Shown: positions 24,425 through 33,686, counted from the first letter of the stretch. The stretch is DNA of 64,000 nt from Brevibacillus porteri (GCF_003013475.1 NZ_PXZO01000002.1:124001-188000), one strand, 5' to 3'. Notes: generated from the sequence alone by a model not told the origin. Numbers and translations: made by a program.

Positions 24425-25807
24425 ATGGATGGAGCCGCACGAATTTTACGTCGTTATACAGGTGCTTCTATCCTGATCGCCGTCTTTTTGCTCATCGTCA
24501 ATTACATTATTCTTGGTACATTTGTTTTCAAAGGCATGAACGAAGGCTCTTCTCCCGTTCACGTCACACAAACTGTCGCAGAAGGCCTTCACAAGAACGG
24601 TACCAGCTATACGTTGGAGCCAAATGCACAAGATTGGTTGCAAAAGAGCCAGGCTTGGGCCATGCTGATTACGAACGATGGGAAAGTCGTCTGGGAGCAC
24701 GCCATACCGGACCAATTGCCCCGCGCCTATTCTCTGACAGAAGTGGCGCAGTTTTCGCGGAATTACTTACAGGACTATCCTGTTTTTGTATGGGAGAATG
24801 AGATGGGGCTGGTCGTCGTGGGCTATCCGAAGGACAGTCTCGCCAAGTACCAGTTTCATTTCCCGATCAGTTGGATAAGCGATTTGCCGTATCGATTACT
24901 GGCTTTGCTTTTCGGAAATATACTACTTGCCGCTCTTCTCTCGCTTTTCATCGGCTCTCGACTCATTCGGGCAATCCGCCCACTGATTAGCGGGATTCAC
25001 GCTCTGTCAGAAGATCAGCATACACATGTCGAGGCAAAAGGAATGTTCAGCGGGATCGCCAGAAGCATCAATCACGCATCGTCGCTTCTGCAAGAGAAGA
25101 ACGCTTTGCTAAAAGCAAGAGACGAAGCACGCTCGAACTGGATCGCTGGAATCTCCCACGATATACGCACGCCATTATCGATGGTGCTCGGGTATGCCAG
25201 TGAATTGGAAGAGAGCAACGCGGTGCCTTACGAACAGCAGCAAAAAGCGAGCATTATTCGAAAGCAAGGGGAAAAACTCCGGTCTTTGGTCAGCGACTTG
25301 AATCTCGTTTCCATGCTGGAATACGAAATGCAGCCCATACATACCAAACCGATTCGGCTATCGACACTTGCGCGGCAAATTGTCACTGACTTTTTGAACA
25401 ATGATTTGGCAGAGACCTTTACCATCGAGCTGGATGTCACGACTGAGCAATGCTTCGTGATGGGCGATGAAAAACTTCTTGGACGCGCCATCACGAATCT
25501 GGTTCAAAACAGCATCGTGCATAACCCATCAGGCTGTCACATCTACGTGCAAACGACCCTGTCAGCCAATCAGCGCAATGCTCTCCTGATTATCACTGAC
25601 AACGGAAAAGGCATCGAGCCATGCATGCTGCCTGACTTGGTGGAATTGCCTTATTCATCAAAAAGAAAATCTCCCTCACACAATGGTCATGGTCTCGGTT
25701 TGCCCATGGTTGCGCGTATTGCTGCCGCTCATCATGGACGCCTGCTGTTATCAAGCGATACAGGAATAGGGATGACAGCAGAACTTTGTTTCCCCCTCTC
25801 CGCCTGA
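24425..25807 (+). CDS. Sensor histidine kinase
   Basis: 460 residues: helix 1 at about 12-36, an extracytoplasmic domain of about 110 residues, helix 2 at about 157-182, a linker (KARDEARSNWIAG), HisKA with the phosphorylated His in GISHDIRTPLSMVLG, then an ATPase domain with N box NLVQNSIVHNPSG, G1 DNGKGIEP and G2 GHGLGLPM. The start follows the regulator's stop without a gap. The ligand is probably outside the cell; the gene context suggests an antimicrobial peptide. The long ectodomain differs from the BceS type, which has almost none. Confidence 0.92.
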   Translation: MDGAARILRRYTGASILIAVFLLIVNYIILGTFVFKGMNEGSSPVHVTQTVAEGLHKNGTSYTLEPNAQDWLQKSQAWAMLITNDGKVVWEHAIPDQLPRAYSLTEVAQFSRNYLQDYPVFVWENEMGLVVVGYPKDSLAKYQFHFPISWISDLPYRLLALLFGNILLAALLSLFIGSRLIRAIRPLISGIHALSEDQHTHVEAKGMFSGIARSINHASSLLQEKNALLKARDEARSNWIAGISHDIRTPLSMVLGYASELEESNAVPYEQQQKASIIRKQGEKLRSLVSDLNLVSMLEYEMQPIHTKPIRLSTLARQIVTDFLNNDLAETFTIELDVTTEQCFVMGDEKLLGRAITNLVQNSIVHNPSGCHIYVQTTLSANQRNALLIITDNGKGIEPCMLPDLVELPYSSKRKSPSHNGHGLGLPMVARIAAAHHGRLLLSSDTGIGMTAELCFPLSA

Positions 25808-25809
25808 TC

Positions 25810-25878
25810 AAAAAAGCACCTCCTCTGTCTCGCCAATGAAGAGTAGACTCTCAAAAGCGTGCAAAGGGGGTGCTTTTT
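25810..25878. terminator. Terminator between the convergent kinase and thiY genes
   Basis: AAAAAAGCACC-T-CC at the left and GGGGGTGCTTTTT at the right form a stem enclosing a loop of about 40 bases; usable in both directions. Confidence 0.65.
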
Positions 25879-25884
25879 GACTGA

Positions 25885-26916
25885 TTACTTCGCGAGATCG
25901 CGCATGATCTCTTCTGCTTTCACGTCAGCCGTAATCAACTTCTCTTTTTTCATCCAATCAATCAGTGTTTGCCATGATTCCACCGTCTGGTATCCAAAAG
26001 GCTTTTCTCCCGCATCCATTAACGGAATCAGGATATCCAAGCTTTTGGTCTCAATGTCTTGTTCCAGCGGGAAATCGGCAGCCTGTTTGGTAAACAACAA
26101 ATCGAGTGCCTTTTCCTTATTATGTTTCACATAGTCCTGGCCCTTGCCAATCGCACGCAGGAATCCTTCCACAGCTTTCTGCTTTTTGCCCAAAGTATCA
26201 TCACTTGTCGCTAATACGAGCTCATAGTAGTCCGGTACACCAAACTCAAAAGGCTTGAACACATTGACTGGAACGCCGTGTTTCTCCAAAATCGGTTGCT
26301 CATGGTTGATATAGCCACCTACTACAGCATCGACCTTTTTGGCTGTCAACGCTGGAACGATGTCAAAGCCGATATCCGTGAAGGTCAGTCCGGAATCATC
26401 CCCTCCAGCATGCTTTACAACTTGACGTACGATCGATTCATCGAGTGGAAGTGACGGATAACCGATATTTTTTCCAGCCAGCTTTTGCGGCGTATCGATT
26501 CCACTGTCCTGGCGCGTCATGATGACGTTTAACGGATGACGAACGAGTGCACCTACAGATACGACAGGTACTCCTTCTGCACGAGCTTGGATGAGCTGTG
26601 GTTGATAACTGATTGCCAAATCTACTTTACCCGCCGCCGCCATCTTCAACGGATCATTGCTGTCTGAAGGCATTTGCATGGTCACCTTGAGGTTCTCGTC
26701 TTTGAAATAGCCTTGCTCCTCTGCGACATATAAGAAGGAATGTACAGCATTCGGATACCAATCGAGCGCAATCGTCAGCTCTGTCGGCTCCGCCCCTTTA
26801 TTAGCAGGGGCTTGCGTCTGACCAGCATCCGAGCTCGCCTGATTGCCGCAAGCAGCAAGACCTGTTGCCACTGTGAGTGCCATGAATGCTTTCGTCCATT
26901 TGTTGAAAGGTTTCAT
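25885..26916 (-). CDS. thiY: Thiamine-pyrimidine precursor binding lipoprotein
   Basis: 343 residues. Signal peptide with lipobox ATGLAACGNQ (Cys 23), so lipid-anchored at the outer membrane face. The mature part is an NMT1/THI5-like domain: TIALDWYPNAVHSFLYVAEE, then PSDSNDPLKMAAAGKVDLAI. This is the ThiY family that binds N-formyl-aminomethyl-aminopyrimidine from degraded thiamine. Its start overlaps the thiX stop. It is the last gene of the seven-gene thi operon, so TPP riboswitch control applies. Confidence 0.92.
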   Translation of the reverse strand: MKPFNKWTKAFMALTVATGLAACGNQASSDAGQTQAPANKGAEPTELTIALDWYPNAVHSFLYVAEEQGYFKDENLKVTMQMPSDSNDPLKMAAAGKVDLAISYQPQLIQARAEGVPVVSVGALVRHPLNVIMTRQDSGIDTPQKLAGKNIGYPSLPLDESIVRQVVKHAGGDDSGLTFTDIGFDIVPALTAKKVDAVVGGYINHEQPILEKHGVPVNVFKPFEFGVPDYYELVLATSDDTLGKKQKAVEGFLRAIGKGQDYVKHNKEKALDLLFTKQAADFPLEQDIETKSLDILIPLMDAGEKPFGYQTVESWQTLIDWMKKEKLITADVKAEEIMRDLAK

Positions 26917-27674
26917 TGTTGTTCTCCTTTAGTTTTCATATGCGGGGAAAAATGACGTTCGATTCGTCCAACCAGCCAAAACAGCAGCATGCCGAGAATC
27001 GAGAGCAACAGGACCGAGGCAAACAACGCGGGAGCCTGAAAATTGCCGGATGCCCGTCTGCCAAAGTACCCGAGACCCTCGCTCGCTCCCAGCCATTCCC
27101 CAATCGTCGCCCCAGCCACACTGTAGGTAGCTGCCACTTTGAGACCACTGAAGAAATGGGGTAAACTCGACGGGAGTTGCAGCTTGGTGAAAATTTGTCC
27201 GTTTGTTGCCCCCATCGTTTTTAACAGCTGGAGCATTTCCTTGTCCGTCGAGCGAAGTCCATCATACGTGTTGACGACGATCGGAAAGAAAGTAAACAGA
27301 ATCGTAACAGCGATTTTTCCAGATAAATCATACCCGAACCACAAAATAAATACGGGTGATAATGCAATAATGGGGATCGTTTGGGAGATGACGATATACG
27401 GATAGACCAAGCGCTCGACAATCCGACTGCGAATCATCGCGAAGGCAAGAGAGATTCCAAACACAATCGAGATCGATAGCCCTAGTAACACTTCCTGTAA
27501 CGTCGCCCAAAGATGGACACCTACTAGAGAGGCACGTAAATCCCACAAAGACACAACGACAGCGCTAGGCGGCGGTAAAATGAATGGCGGTACTCCGAAG
27601 AAGCGACATACCGCTTCCCACACCAGGAGAAAAATGGCGATGGAGATGCCAAACCAGATGCCTCTCCCCATCAT
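26913..27674 (-). CDS. thiX: Thiamine-precursor ABC permease
   Basis: About 253 residues, six helices of the BinPDT/SsuC permease fold. The cytoplasmic EAA loop reads MLQLLKTMGATNGQIFTKLQLP, split here into MLQLLKTMGA and TNGQIFTKLQLP. ATG 27674 overlaps the thiZ stop (ATGA) and follows GAGGAGAG; the longer frame to 27731 lies inside thiZ and is rejected. It forms the membrane part of the ThiXYZ importer. Confidence 0.92.
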   Translation of the reverse strand: MMGRGIWFGISIAIFLLVWEAVCRFFGVPPFILPPPSAVVVSLWDLRASLVGVHLWATLQEVLLGLSISIVFGISLAFAMIRSRIVERLVYPYIVISQTIPIIALSPVFILWFGYDLSGKIAVTILFTFFPIVVNTYDGLRSTDKEMLQLLKTMGATNGQIFTKLQLPSSLPHFFSGLKVAATYSVAGATIGEWLGASEGLGYFGRRASGNFQAPALFASVLLLSILGMLLFWLVGRIERHFSPHMKTKGEQQ

Positions 27675-28459
27675 GCTTCTCTCCTCAACGGCTTCGTTGC
27701 TGCTTGGCGCTCCTGTCGCAGCAGTTCCCAAATTTGTTCACGCAATGCCAAAAATCCGGCTTGATTGCGACTGCTTGCCGTCCGAGGTCTGCTTACCGGA
27801 ACGGTTAATTCGATCGGCTTGGTGATCGGACTACCCGAAAGCACGATAATACGATCTGCAAGTAAAATGGCTTCGTCGATGTCATGTGTAATCATCAGCA
27901 TCGTACTGCCTGTTTCCTGCCACTTTTCCATCAGCCACTCTTGCATGTCCATTCTCGTAATTCCATCCAATGCACTAAACGGCTCATCCAACAGCATCAT
28001 CTCTGCACCAGAAAACAACGCCCGCAAAAAGGAAACCCGCTGACGCATCCCACCGGAAAGCTGGGCTGGATAGCTGTCAGCCCAATCCTGGAGCCCGTAC
28101 CTTGGCAATTGCTGTCTGACGCGCTCATGCGCTTCTTTTTTCTTCATACCTTTGATTTCTAGCGGCAAAGCTGCATTTTCGACAATCGTACGCCATGGCA
28201 TGAGCTGATCGCGTTGGGGCATATAGCCGACCTGCCCCAAACGATTTGCAACTGCTACACTGCCTAGTCTGATTTCGCCTTGCCCCGGCTCAAGAAGACC
28301 TGCGATGAGTTGAAACAAGGTGCTTTTCCCGATCCCGCTTGGACCGATCAAACTGACGAACTCTCCTTTTTCCACACGCAGATCAAAATGATCGAGAATC
28401 TGCTTGTCGCCATACGAAAAGCTGACGTCGGCGAAAGCTAGTTGTTCTCCCACGGCCAC
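27671..28459 (-). CDS. thiZ: Thiamine-precursor ABC ATPase
   Basis: 262 residues of the SsuB/TauB class. Walker A is GPSGIGKSTLFQ, signature LSGGMRQRVSFLRAL, Walker B MLLDEPFSALDG, switch His MITHD. Start is GTG 28459 after GAGAGGAA; it overlaps tenA by 22 bases. It energises import of the pyrimidine moiety by ThiX and ThiY. Confidence 0.93.
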   Translation of the reverse strand: MAVGEQLAFADVSFSYGDKQILDHFDLRVEKGEFVSLIGPSGIGKSTLFQLIAGLLEPGQGEIRLGSVAVANRLGQVGYMPQRDQLMPWRTIVENAALPLEIKGMKKKEAHERVRQQLPRYGLQDWADSYPAQLSGGMRQRVSFLRALFSGAEMMLLDEPFSALDGITRMDMQEWLMEKWQETGSTMLMITHDIDEAILLADRIIVLSGSPITKPIELTVPVSRPRTASSRNQAGFLALREQIWELLRQERQAATKPLRREA

Positions 28460-29118
28460 ATTTCCTCTCTGTAGGACATGTCCCAGAACATGTACTCCAT
28501 TTTGGAGGTATTGACAAAATACTCTTCCAGTTTGGCCAGCTCTTGCTCGCTCTTTCCTTCCGCCAATTGGTTCATGATATCCATCAGCCAGATTGCCAGC
28601 TGCCCAAACTCATCGGAGCTGTACATGCGTACCCATTCCCCGTACAGTTCGTGTTCCAACGCCCCTTCTACTTGTGCCAAGCGCTTGCCGATTTCCCAAT
28701 AGCTCCATGTGCATGGGAGTAGTGCACTCACCAATTCTGCCAACGACCCTTGATGAGCGACACGCAGCATGTAGCTGGTGTATCCCAGCATGACAAACGA
28801 AGGCTCTGTCGCTTCCAGCTCCGCGCGAGAGATGCCAAATCGCTCAGCATACTGACGATGCAGCTCCATCTCTGTGTTCAGCGTCGATTCTTGCAAAGCA
28901 GCGAATCTGGAGCTTGTTTCCAGATCGTACGCCTTCACACTCGCAATCGCGAACATTTTCGCATAATCAATCAGATAGATGTAGTCTTGTTTCATGTAAT
29001 ATTTGAATGCTCCAACGGGCAGGCTGCCATCTCCAAGTCCGGTGACAAAAGGATGTTGATGAACACGCTCCCAGATCGGGGCTACACTTTTTCTCAAACG
29101 ATCAGTAAAGGTTGTCAT
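28438..29118 (-). CDS. tenA: Aminopyrimidine aminohydrolase TenA
   Basis: 226 residues. It opens MTTFTDRLRKSVAPIWERV and shows the TenA core FVTGLGDGSLPVGAFKYYMK, QDYIYLIDYAKMFAIA, CTWSYWEIG (catalytic Cys) and a C-terminal Glu in EEYFVNTSKMEYMFWDM. TenA hydrolyses aminomethyl-aminopyrimidine to HMP in thiamine salvage, right after the YlmB step encoded upstream. AAGGAG lies ten bases before ATG 29118; the long upstream frame to 29223 lies inside ylmB. Confidence 0.94.
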   Translation of the reverse strand: MTTFTDRLRKSVAPIWERVHQHPFVTGLGDGSLPVGAFKYYMKQDYIYLIDYAKMFAIASVKAYDLETSSRFAALQESTLNTEMELHRQYAERFGISRAELEATEPSFVMLGYTSYMLRVAHQGSLAELVSALLPCTWSYWEIGKRLAQVEGALEHELYGEWVRMYSSDEFGQLAIWLMDIMNQLAEGKSEQELAKLEEYFVNTSKMEYMFWDMSYREEMWPWENN

Positions 29119-29125
29119 GCGATAC

Positions 29126-30421
29126 TCACTCCTTCGCTTCCTTTGGGGTATTGCACCAGGTCGCAATAAATCGGGCCATAATCTGGGCAAAATGAACAAG
29201 CTGGTCAGGATCAATGGATTCATCTACGGCATGTGCATACGTGAGCTCACCGGGTCCGAATAGTACAGCTGGAATGCCTGCATGCGCAAACCAGCCTGCA
29301 TCCGTCACCGTAGGAGACATATTAACGACAGGCGCTTGATGCATGTGACTTTCATAGGCGGATTGCAGCGTTGCCAACCCCGGATGTTCCGTATCCAACT
29401 CCAGTGAAGGGAAAATTTCACCGCGCTCCTCAATCATCGAACGTCCGCCCCACCGGAATGTTGGATGATTGTCTCTCAACCAAAGATCAGCTGCTGCTGT
29501 ACGCCCGACATGATCCTCGATCTCTCGGATGATCTCTTCGTAGGATTCATTCGGATAAAAATGAACGGTAATCCATAGTGCGCAACGGTCTGCGATGAAC
29601 GCAGCGTGACGACCACCCTCGATGACTGCGGGATTGATCGTATTGCTGCCTGGTGGAAAACCGGGGTAGGACTTCATGACAGCCCAATCCCGCTCCAGCT
29701 CCTGTAGTGCGTTGATCACCTTCGTCATTTTTTCAATGGCAGAAGCTCCCCGTACGCGTCCGCCTGCATGAATGGTCTGTGCGCGCATTCCGTCATGCAG
29801 CGTCGTCGGACTCTCAATCGTGATCCAGCCTGTGATGACCCCACCCTGTCCTTGCATTTGGAGATTGCTCGTATCCACTACAACGGCGTAGTCAGCTTGA
29901 TAGCCTCGCTCGATGGCGACCAATGTCCCCGCTTCACCCGCTTCTTCTCCGATGACGGATTGAAAGAGCAGATCGCCCTGGAGCTCCATTCCGTGTTCGC
30001 GCAGCATTTGGATCGCAAACAAGCTCGCTGCCAATCCACCTTTCATATCCGCAACACCACGGCCGTACAGGCGCCCATCCTTGCCATGTGTCAGAGTAAA
30101 CGGTGGATAGGTCCACCCCGTGTCATCTCCGACTTCAGCCACATCGATATGCCCGTTGACAATCAAACTGTTTGTCTGACTAGAGGCACTCCCTGATAAC
30201 CGGCCGACGATATTGTCGTCTCCTGGATATACCGTCCAGCGATCGACCTCGAATCCCATCGCTTGCAATCTGTTGGCTATTACTCCTTGTGCGGCATCGC
30301 TGTTTCGCGCGGGAGGACTCACAGTCGGATGAGAAACGAGCTCTGCCAGTAATGCGAACAGCTCTTCTTTGCGGCTGGCAATCGATTCTACCGCTTCTGT
30401 CAGTCGATCCACGCTACTCAA
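29126..30421 (-). CDS. ylmB: N-formyl-aminopyrimidine deformylase (YlmB-type M20 hydrolase)
   Basis: 431 residues of the ArgE/DapE/ACY1 (M20) zinc hydrolases. Metal ligands are visible in [24 protein letters not shown], and IGEEAGEAG (catalytic Glu pair). Between thiG and tenA it most likely is YlmB, which deformylates N-formyl-4-amino-5-aminomethyl-2-methylpyrimidine before TenA acts. By sequence alone it could be another amidohydrolase; the context is the main argument. It overlaps the end of thiG by eight bases. Confidence 0.88.
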   Translation of the reverse strand: MSSVDRLTEAVESIASRKEELFALLAELVSHPTVSPPARNSDAAQGVIANRLQAMGFEVDRWTVYPGDDNIVGRLSGSASSQTNSLIVNGHIDVAEVGDDTGWTYPPFTLTHGKDGRLYGRGVADMKGGLAASLFAIQMLREHGMELQGDLLFQSVIGEEAGEAGTLVAIERGYQADYAVVVDTSNLQMQGQGGVITGWITIESPTTLHDGMRAQTIHAGGRVRGASAIEKMTKVINALQELERDWAVMKSYPGFPPGSNTINPAVIEGGRHAAFIADRCALWITVHFYPNESYEEIIREIEDHVGRTAAADLWLRDNHPTFRWGGRSMIEERGEIFPSLELDTEHPGLATLQSAYESHMHQAPVVNMSPTVTDAGWFAHAGIPAVLFGPGELTYAHAVDESIDPDQLVHFAQIMARFIATWCNTPKEAKE

Positions 30422-31196
30422 TCATCCCTTCAGTCGGGCTACTTGCGGACGCGTAACGCTTTTTCGCGATACGGCCTGCCAGGAAGCCTTTGCGACCTGC
30501 TTCCACCCCGAGCTTCATCGCTTCTGCCATTAAGACAGGATTGTCAGCGAGAGCGACTGCTGTATTCAACAAGACACCGTCAGCACCCAGTTCCATCGCT
30601 TTCGCGCAGTCTGCTGGCGCGCCAATTCCTGCATCGACGATAATCGGTACCTTAGCATCCTCGATGATAAAGCGGAGGTTGTTTTCGTTGACAATCCCTT
30701 GTCCAGAACCAATTGGTGACGCACCTGGCATAACCGCATGTACGCCAACTTCTTGTAAACGTCTAGCAAGAATCGGGTCGTCATTGGTGTAGGTCAGTAC
30801 GATAAAGCCTTCTTCCACCAAGATTTTCGAAGCCTCGAACGTACCAATCGGGTCAGGGAGAAGGGTTTTCGGGTCTCCAATGACTTCGACCTTGATCATG
30901 TCACACAATCCTGATGCTTTAGCCAAGCGAGCAATGCGCACTGCTTCTTCAGCTGTATAGGCACCTGCTGTATTAGGTAGCAAGGTGAATTTTTTCAAAT
31001 CGAGCTGTTCCAAAAAGTTTGGTTCTTGCGGATTTTCCAAATTCAAGCGACGAATCGCAAATGTCAAAATCTCTGCTTCCGACACCTCTACCGCTTTCCC
31101 TTGTGTATCCAAATCAGCGAATTTACCTGTCCCGAGAAGCAAACGGGAGCGAAACTCGTAAGGTCCAATTTTCAATGTATCCATCATGATGATCAT
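30414..31196 (-). CDS. thiG: Thiazole synthase ThiG
   Basis: About 256-260 residues (the N-terminus [10 protein letters not shown] offers several starts; ATG 31187 or 31184 sit best behind GGAGG). A TIM barrel with the catalytic Lys in [11 protein letters not shown] and the phosphate loop [22 protein letters not shown]. It makes the thiazole phosphate from DXP, dehydroglycine and ThiS thiocarboxylate. The ORF start overlaps the thiS stop. Confidence 0.95.
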   Translation of the reverse strand: MIIMMDTLKIGPYEFRSRLLLGTGKFADLDTQGKAVEVSEAEILTFAIRRLNLENPQEPNFLEQLDLKKFTLLPNTAGAYTAEEAVRIARLAKASGLCDMIKVEVIGDPKTLLPDPIGTFEASKILVEEGFIVLTYTNDDPILARRLQEVGVHAVMPGASPIGSGQGIVNENNLRFIIEDAKVPIIVDAGIGAPADCAKAMELGADGVLLNTAVALADNPVLMAEAMKLGVEAGRKGFLAGRIAKKRYASASSPTEGMIE

Positions 31197-31396
31197 CCTC
31201 CTCCGACAAAATGAACGATTTCTATGCGATCTCCGTCTGCAATCGGTGTTTGTTCGTACGCGGAGCGATCAATAATTTCACCATTTCGTTCTACGACGAC
31301 AATCTTCTCTTGCAGGGAATAAGAAGCAAGCAAGGCTCGCACTGTCGTGATCTCTTCCGCCAACTCTACTTTTTTCCCATTCAGCTGAACAATCAT
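31193..31396 (-). CDS. thiS: Sulfur carrier protein ThiS
   Basis: 67 residues, a ubiquitin-like beta-grasp protein ending IVHFVGGG. The C-terminal Gly-Gly is adenylated by ThiF and then converted to the thiocarboxylate used by ThiG. AAGGAGG lies upstream of ATG 31396. It is the first gene of the operon after the riboswitch and two hairpins. Neither thiF nor thiO/thiH occurs in this operon. Confidence 0.95.
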   Translation of the reverse strand: MIVQLNGKKVELAEEITTVRALLASYSLQEKIVVVERNGEIIDRSAYEQTPIADGDRIEIVHFVGGG

Positions 31397-31416
31397 TGAT
31401 TACCTCCTTCTACTGG

Positions 31417-31472
31417 AAAAAAACGGCTTCTCCCGCCTGCCTGAGTCGATTCAGACAAACAGAAGAAGCCGT
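31417..31472 (-). terminator. Second terminator-like hairpin in the thi leader
   Basis: On the minus strand ACGGCTTCT (31472-31464) pairs with AGAAGCCGT (31431-31423), a small CTGA...TCAG hairpin sits inside the loop, and seven T follow. It lies only about 20 bases before the thiS ribosome site and downstream of a first terminator. Confidence 0.75.
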
Positions 31473-31503
31473 ATACCCATCCCATCTCCCCAGACGAATG
31501 GCA

Positions 31504-31529
31504 TAAAAAAACCATCCGCCTCGGATGGT
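31504..31529 (-). terminator. First riboswitch-linked terminator in the thi leader
   Basis: ACCATCCG and CGGATGGT (31511-31529) with a three-base loop, then six or seven T on the minus strand: an intrinsic terminator about 75 bases after the TPP aptamer. Confidence 0.85.
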
Positions 31530-31600
31530 TGAGTGAGATCTGATCATGCATGCACGCAAACAAGCATAGTTCTGCTCGGATGCGACACCGTGATACTGAT

Positions 31601-31706
31601 TCCAAATACCTCTTCCTCCGCTGGCATGACCCAGGTCAGGTTCAACGGTCAGTAACACACTCGTTACAATCTCAGCCAACGTTGCTTGGCCCCCGTTTGG
31701 TAGTAA
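31601..31706 (-). promoter_or_regulatory. TPP riboswitch (THI box)
   Basis: The minus strand reads GGCTGAGATTG, then after a variable stem TTGAACCTGACCTGGGTCAT and GCCAGCGGAGGAAGAGG: the universally conserved thiamine pyrophosphate aptamer. Closing stem CCAAA...TTTGG is present (31697-31701 with about 31592-31596). Two terminators follow before thiS, so TPP should switch off the operon by termination. Confidence 0.95.
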
Positions 31707-31747
31707 AGCTATGCAATTGTCGTACATTCGAGTACTACAGTACCACT

Positions 31748-32131
31748 CTATTTCGTGTTTGTAAAGGCTTCCTTGTGCATCTTTTCCAGCTCAACGAGAC
31801 AACGCTCTGCCCAAGCTGCCATTTTCGAAAGCTTTTCCATTTCTCTCTCCATCGCCTGACGCACAGATTCCTTGTAGTCCGGAATCGCGCCATTATAGCG
31901 AATGACCCCTTGGACAGGCGTCATGAATTTTTCCATGTAAGAGAGTGCTGGACGCTGGTGAAACAGCGGCACATCTACTTCGTAGGAAGAATGCAAATCG
32001 CCTTGCGTCGGGTATTTAGTAACGGCCAACACTTTTACCAGCAGCTTCGAATCGTGGATTTCCAATACTTCTGCAATATATTCTCCAGTTCGCTGCGCCA
32101 CGCGAACGATATCTCCCGGATTCCAGTTCAT
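31748..32131 (-). CDS. kapB: Kinase-associated protein B
   Basis: 127 residues. The N-terminal SH3-like barrel (PGDIVRVAQRTGEYIAEVLE, LLVKVLAVTKYPTQGDLH) followed by VPLFHQRPALSYMEKF and a helical C-terminus (YKESVRQAMEREMEKL) matches Bacillus KapB over its whole length. KapB supports KinB signalling into the Spo0 phosphorelay. KinB itself is not in the window. No lipobox is visible despite the historic name kinase-associated lipoprotein. It lies 33 bases downstream of the alanyl-tRNA editing gene, in the same direction. Confidence 0.9.
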   Translation of the reverse strand: MNWNPGDIVRVAQRTGEYIAEVLEIHDSKLLVKVLAVTKYPTQGDLHSSYEVDVPLFHQRPALSYMEKFMTPVQGVIRYNGAIPDYKESVRQAMEREMEKLSKMAAWAERCLVELEKMHKEAFTNTK

Positions 32132-32164
32132 CGCGGTTTCCTCCTTTTATTCAATCAAATGTAT

Positions 32165-33376
32165 TTACATGAGTGAGGCTTCCAGCAGTTTGCGAGCATG
32201 CAGCAATACTTCTTCCGCATCCACTACTGACTGACCGCCACCCTGTGCCATGGCAGGATTTCCTCCGCCTTTTCCTTCAATGACCGGCAAGGTTTCTTTC
32301 AACACTTGATTGATGGCTACGTTGACTTCTTGCCCACGAGCAAACACGATTTGCATTTTGTCTTCGGTAGTAGCAGCTAAAAGGCAAATCGCATCTGGCG
32401 CCAGAGCAGTAGCGAGCTGTGCGAACTGCTGAAGCTGTTGAATGGTTTTGTCCGTGAAGGTACGCATAATGAGACGAGAATGACCGAGTTGGCTAGCAGC
32501 AGATAGTTGTTGATTGACTTCCACCTCTAAGAGCTGCTTATCCACTTCTGCCAATTTTGCCTTCAAGGTGTCTCGTTCTGCAAGGAGGCGTTCCGTCTGT
32601 GCGATCAATTCCCCTTCATTGGTAGCGAGCAGCTTCGCCGTATCACGAACGACAGCTTGCTTTTGGTTGTAGTCCCGCAAAGCTCGCCAGCCACAGATGA
32701 ATTCCAGACGAATGTTTCCGCGATGCCGCTCCCAGCCCAAGATCTTGATCATCCCGACTTCGCCCGTACGAGCAGGATGTGTTCCTCCGCATGGGTTGTA
32801 ATCAAACTCAGGAATCATCACGACACGAATGTTTTCAGTAACGGTCGGCTGTTTTTTCAAGGGCAGCGTTGCCAATTCCTCGTCATCAACGAACCGCGCT
32901 ATGATGGGGTGGTTTTCCAGAACAATCTGATTCGCTCGCTTCTCTACCTTCTCCCATACATCTGTTGTCAACTCATCTAGTCGTACATCAATGGTGACAC
33001 GTTCTTTGCCCAAGTGAAAGGCAACAGTCTCCGCTTGCACGACTTCCAGGAAGGACGCAGATAAAATGTGTTGGCCAGCATGCTGTTGCATATGATCGAA
33101 GCGACGGTCCCAATCGATGTGCCCCGTTACTTCCGCTATGCTTTCAGATAAGGGAGCTTCCAGTCTATGGCGAATTTCGCCTTCTACCTCTTCCACATCT
33201 ACCACACGAATCTCTTCCAATACGCCCAGATCGGAAGGCTGTCCACCTCCCGTAGGGTAAAAAGCCGTTTGATTTAGTACCACGTAAGGTGTCCCATCTT
33301 GCTCGACACCAGCCCTCGTCACCTGGGCCGAAAACGTTCTCGTATAGGCATCCTGATAATAGAGTCTGTCGTCCAT
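32165..33376 (-). CDS. Alanyl-tRNA editing protein (AlaX-L type) with DHHA1 domain
   Basis: 403 residues. The N-terminus (LNQTAFYPTGGGQPSDLG) and zinc motifs HAGQH (His 99, His 103) and PCGGTH form the AlaX editing site that hydrolyses Ser- or Gly-tRNA(Ala). A coiled segment (QTERLLAERDTLKAKLAEVD) leads to a DHHA1 domain ending GKGGGNPAMAQGGG. It is a free-standing relative of the AlaRS editing half. A 16-base palindrome lies just upstream of the ribosome site. Confidence 0.92.
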   Translation of the reverse strand: MDDRLYYQDAYTRTFSAQVTRAGVEQDGTPYVVLNQTAFYPTGGGQPSDLGVLEEIRVVDVEEVEGEIRHRLEAPLSESIAEVTGHIDWDRRFDHMQQHAGQHILSASFLEVVQAETVAFHLGKERVTIDVRLDELTTDVWEKVEKRANQIVLENHPIIARFVDDEELATLPLKKQPTVTENIRVVMIPEFDYNPCGGTHPARTGEVGMIKILGWERHRGNIRLEFICGWRALRDYNQKQAVVRDTAKLLATNEGELIAQTERLLAERDTLKAKLAEVDKQLLEVEVNQQLSAASQLGHSRLIMRTFTDKTIQQLQQFAQLATALAPDAICLLAATTEDKMQIVFARGQEVNVAINQVLKETLPVIEGKGGGNPAMAQGGGQSVVDAEEVLLHARKLLEASLM

Positions 33377-33393
33377 CGTTACTCCTCACTGCA

Positions 33394-33409
33394 TGGAACC
33401 ATGGTTCCA
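33394..33409. promoter_or_regulatory. 16-base perfect palindrome before the AlaX gene
   Basis: TGGAACCATGGTTCCA, 18 bases from the ATG. As RNA it folds into a hairpin with almost no loop just upstream of the ribosome site; as DNA it could be an operator. No T-box consensus is seen around it. Confidence 0.5.
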
Positions 33410-33458
33410 GCCTGATTCTCCCACTTGGGGGCAAAACAAAAAAACGTATGTATAAAAC

Positions 33459-33686
33459 TTAGCCAAACAAGTGATCCATTTGTTTTTCGCGCTCTTGGCG
33501 CTCCTCTGGGCTTGCCAAGTCATACTTTTTCAATAAATGAAACAGCTCATTTAGACGCTCTTGGCTGAGTCCGCCATTCAACTGATTCTTGAATTGACTC
33601 ACACGCAACTCCGACAGATATGGAGCTTGTTCTGCCAGTTTTTTGAGTACGTCCTCATGGCTGTGATCCAATTTGCATTCTCCCAT
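33459..33686 (-). CDS. Small helical hypothetical protein
   Basis: 75 residues, charged and helical. It begins MGECKLDHSHEDVLKKLAEQ and later reads LNELFHLLKKYDLASPEERQ. A Cys/His-containing start (GECKLDHSH) might bind metal, but this is a guess. A good GGGGGAGAAATC-type ribosome site precedes ATG 33686. It stands alone between the AlaX gene and the spore hydrolase. No family recognised. Confidence 0.7.
   Translation of the reverse strand: MGECKLDHSHEDVLKKLAEQAPYLSELRVSQFKNQLNGGLSQERLNELFHLLKKYDLASPEERQEREKQMDHLFG

Noticed and set aside
21154-25807. LanFEG-like transporter as dedicated immunity for the lanthipeptide at 38 kb
   Set aside because: The two loci are over 10 kb apart, differ in base composition and are separated by housekeeping operons; class III loci usually lack LanFEG. 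The link is not supported.
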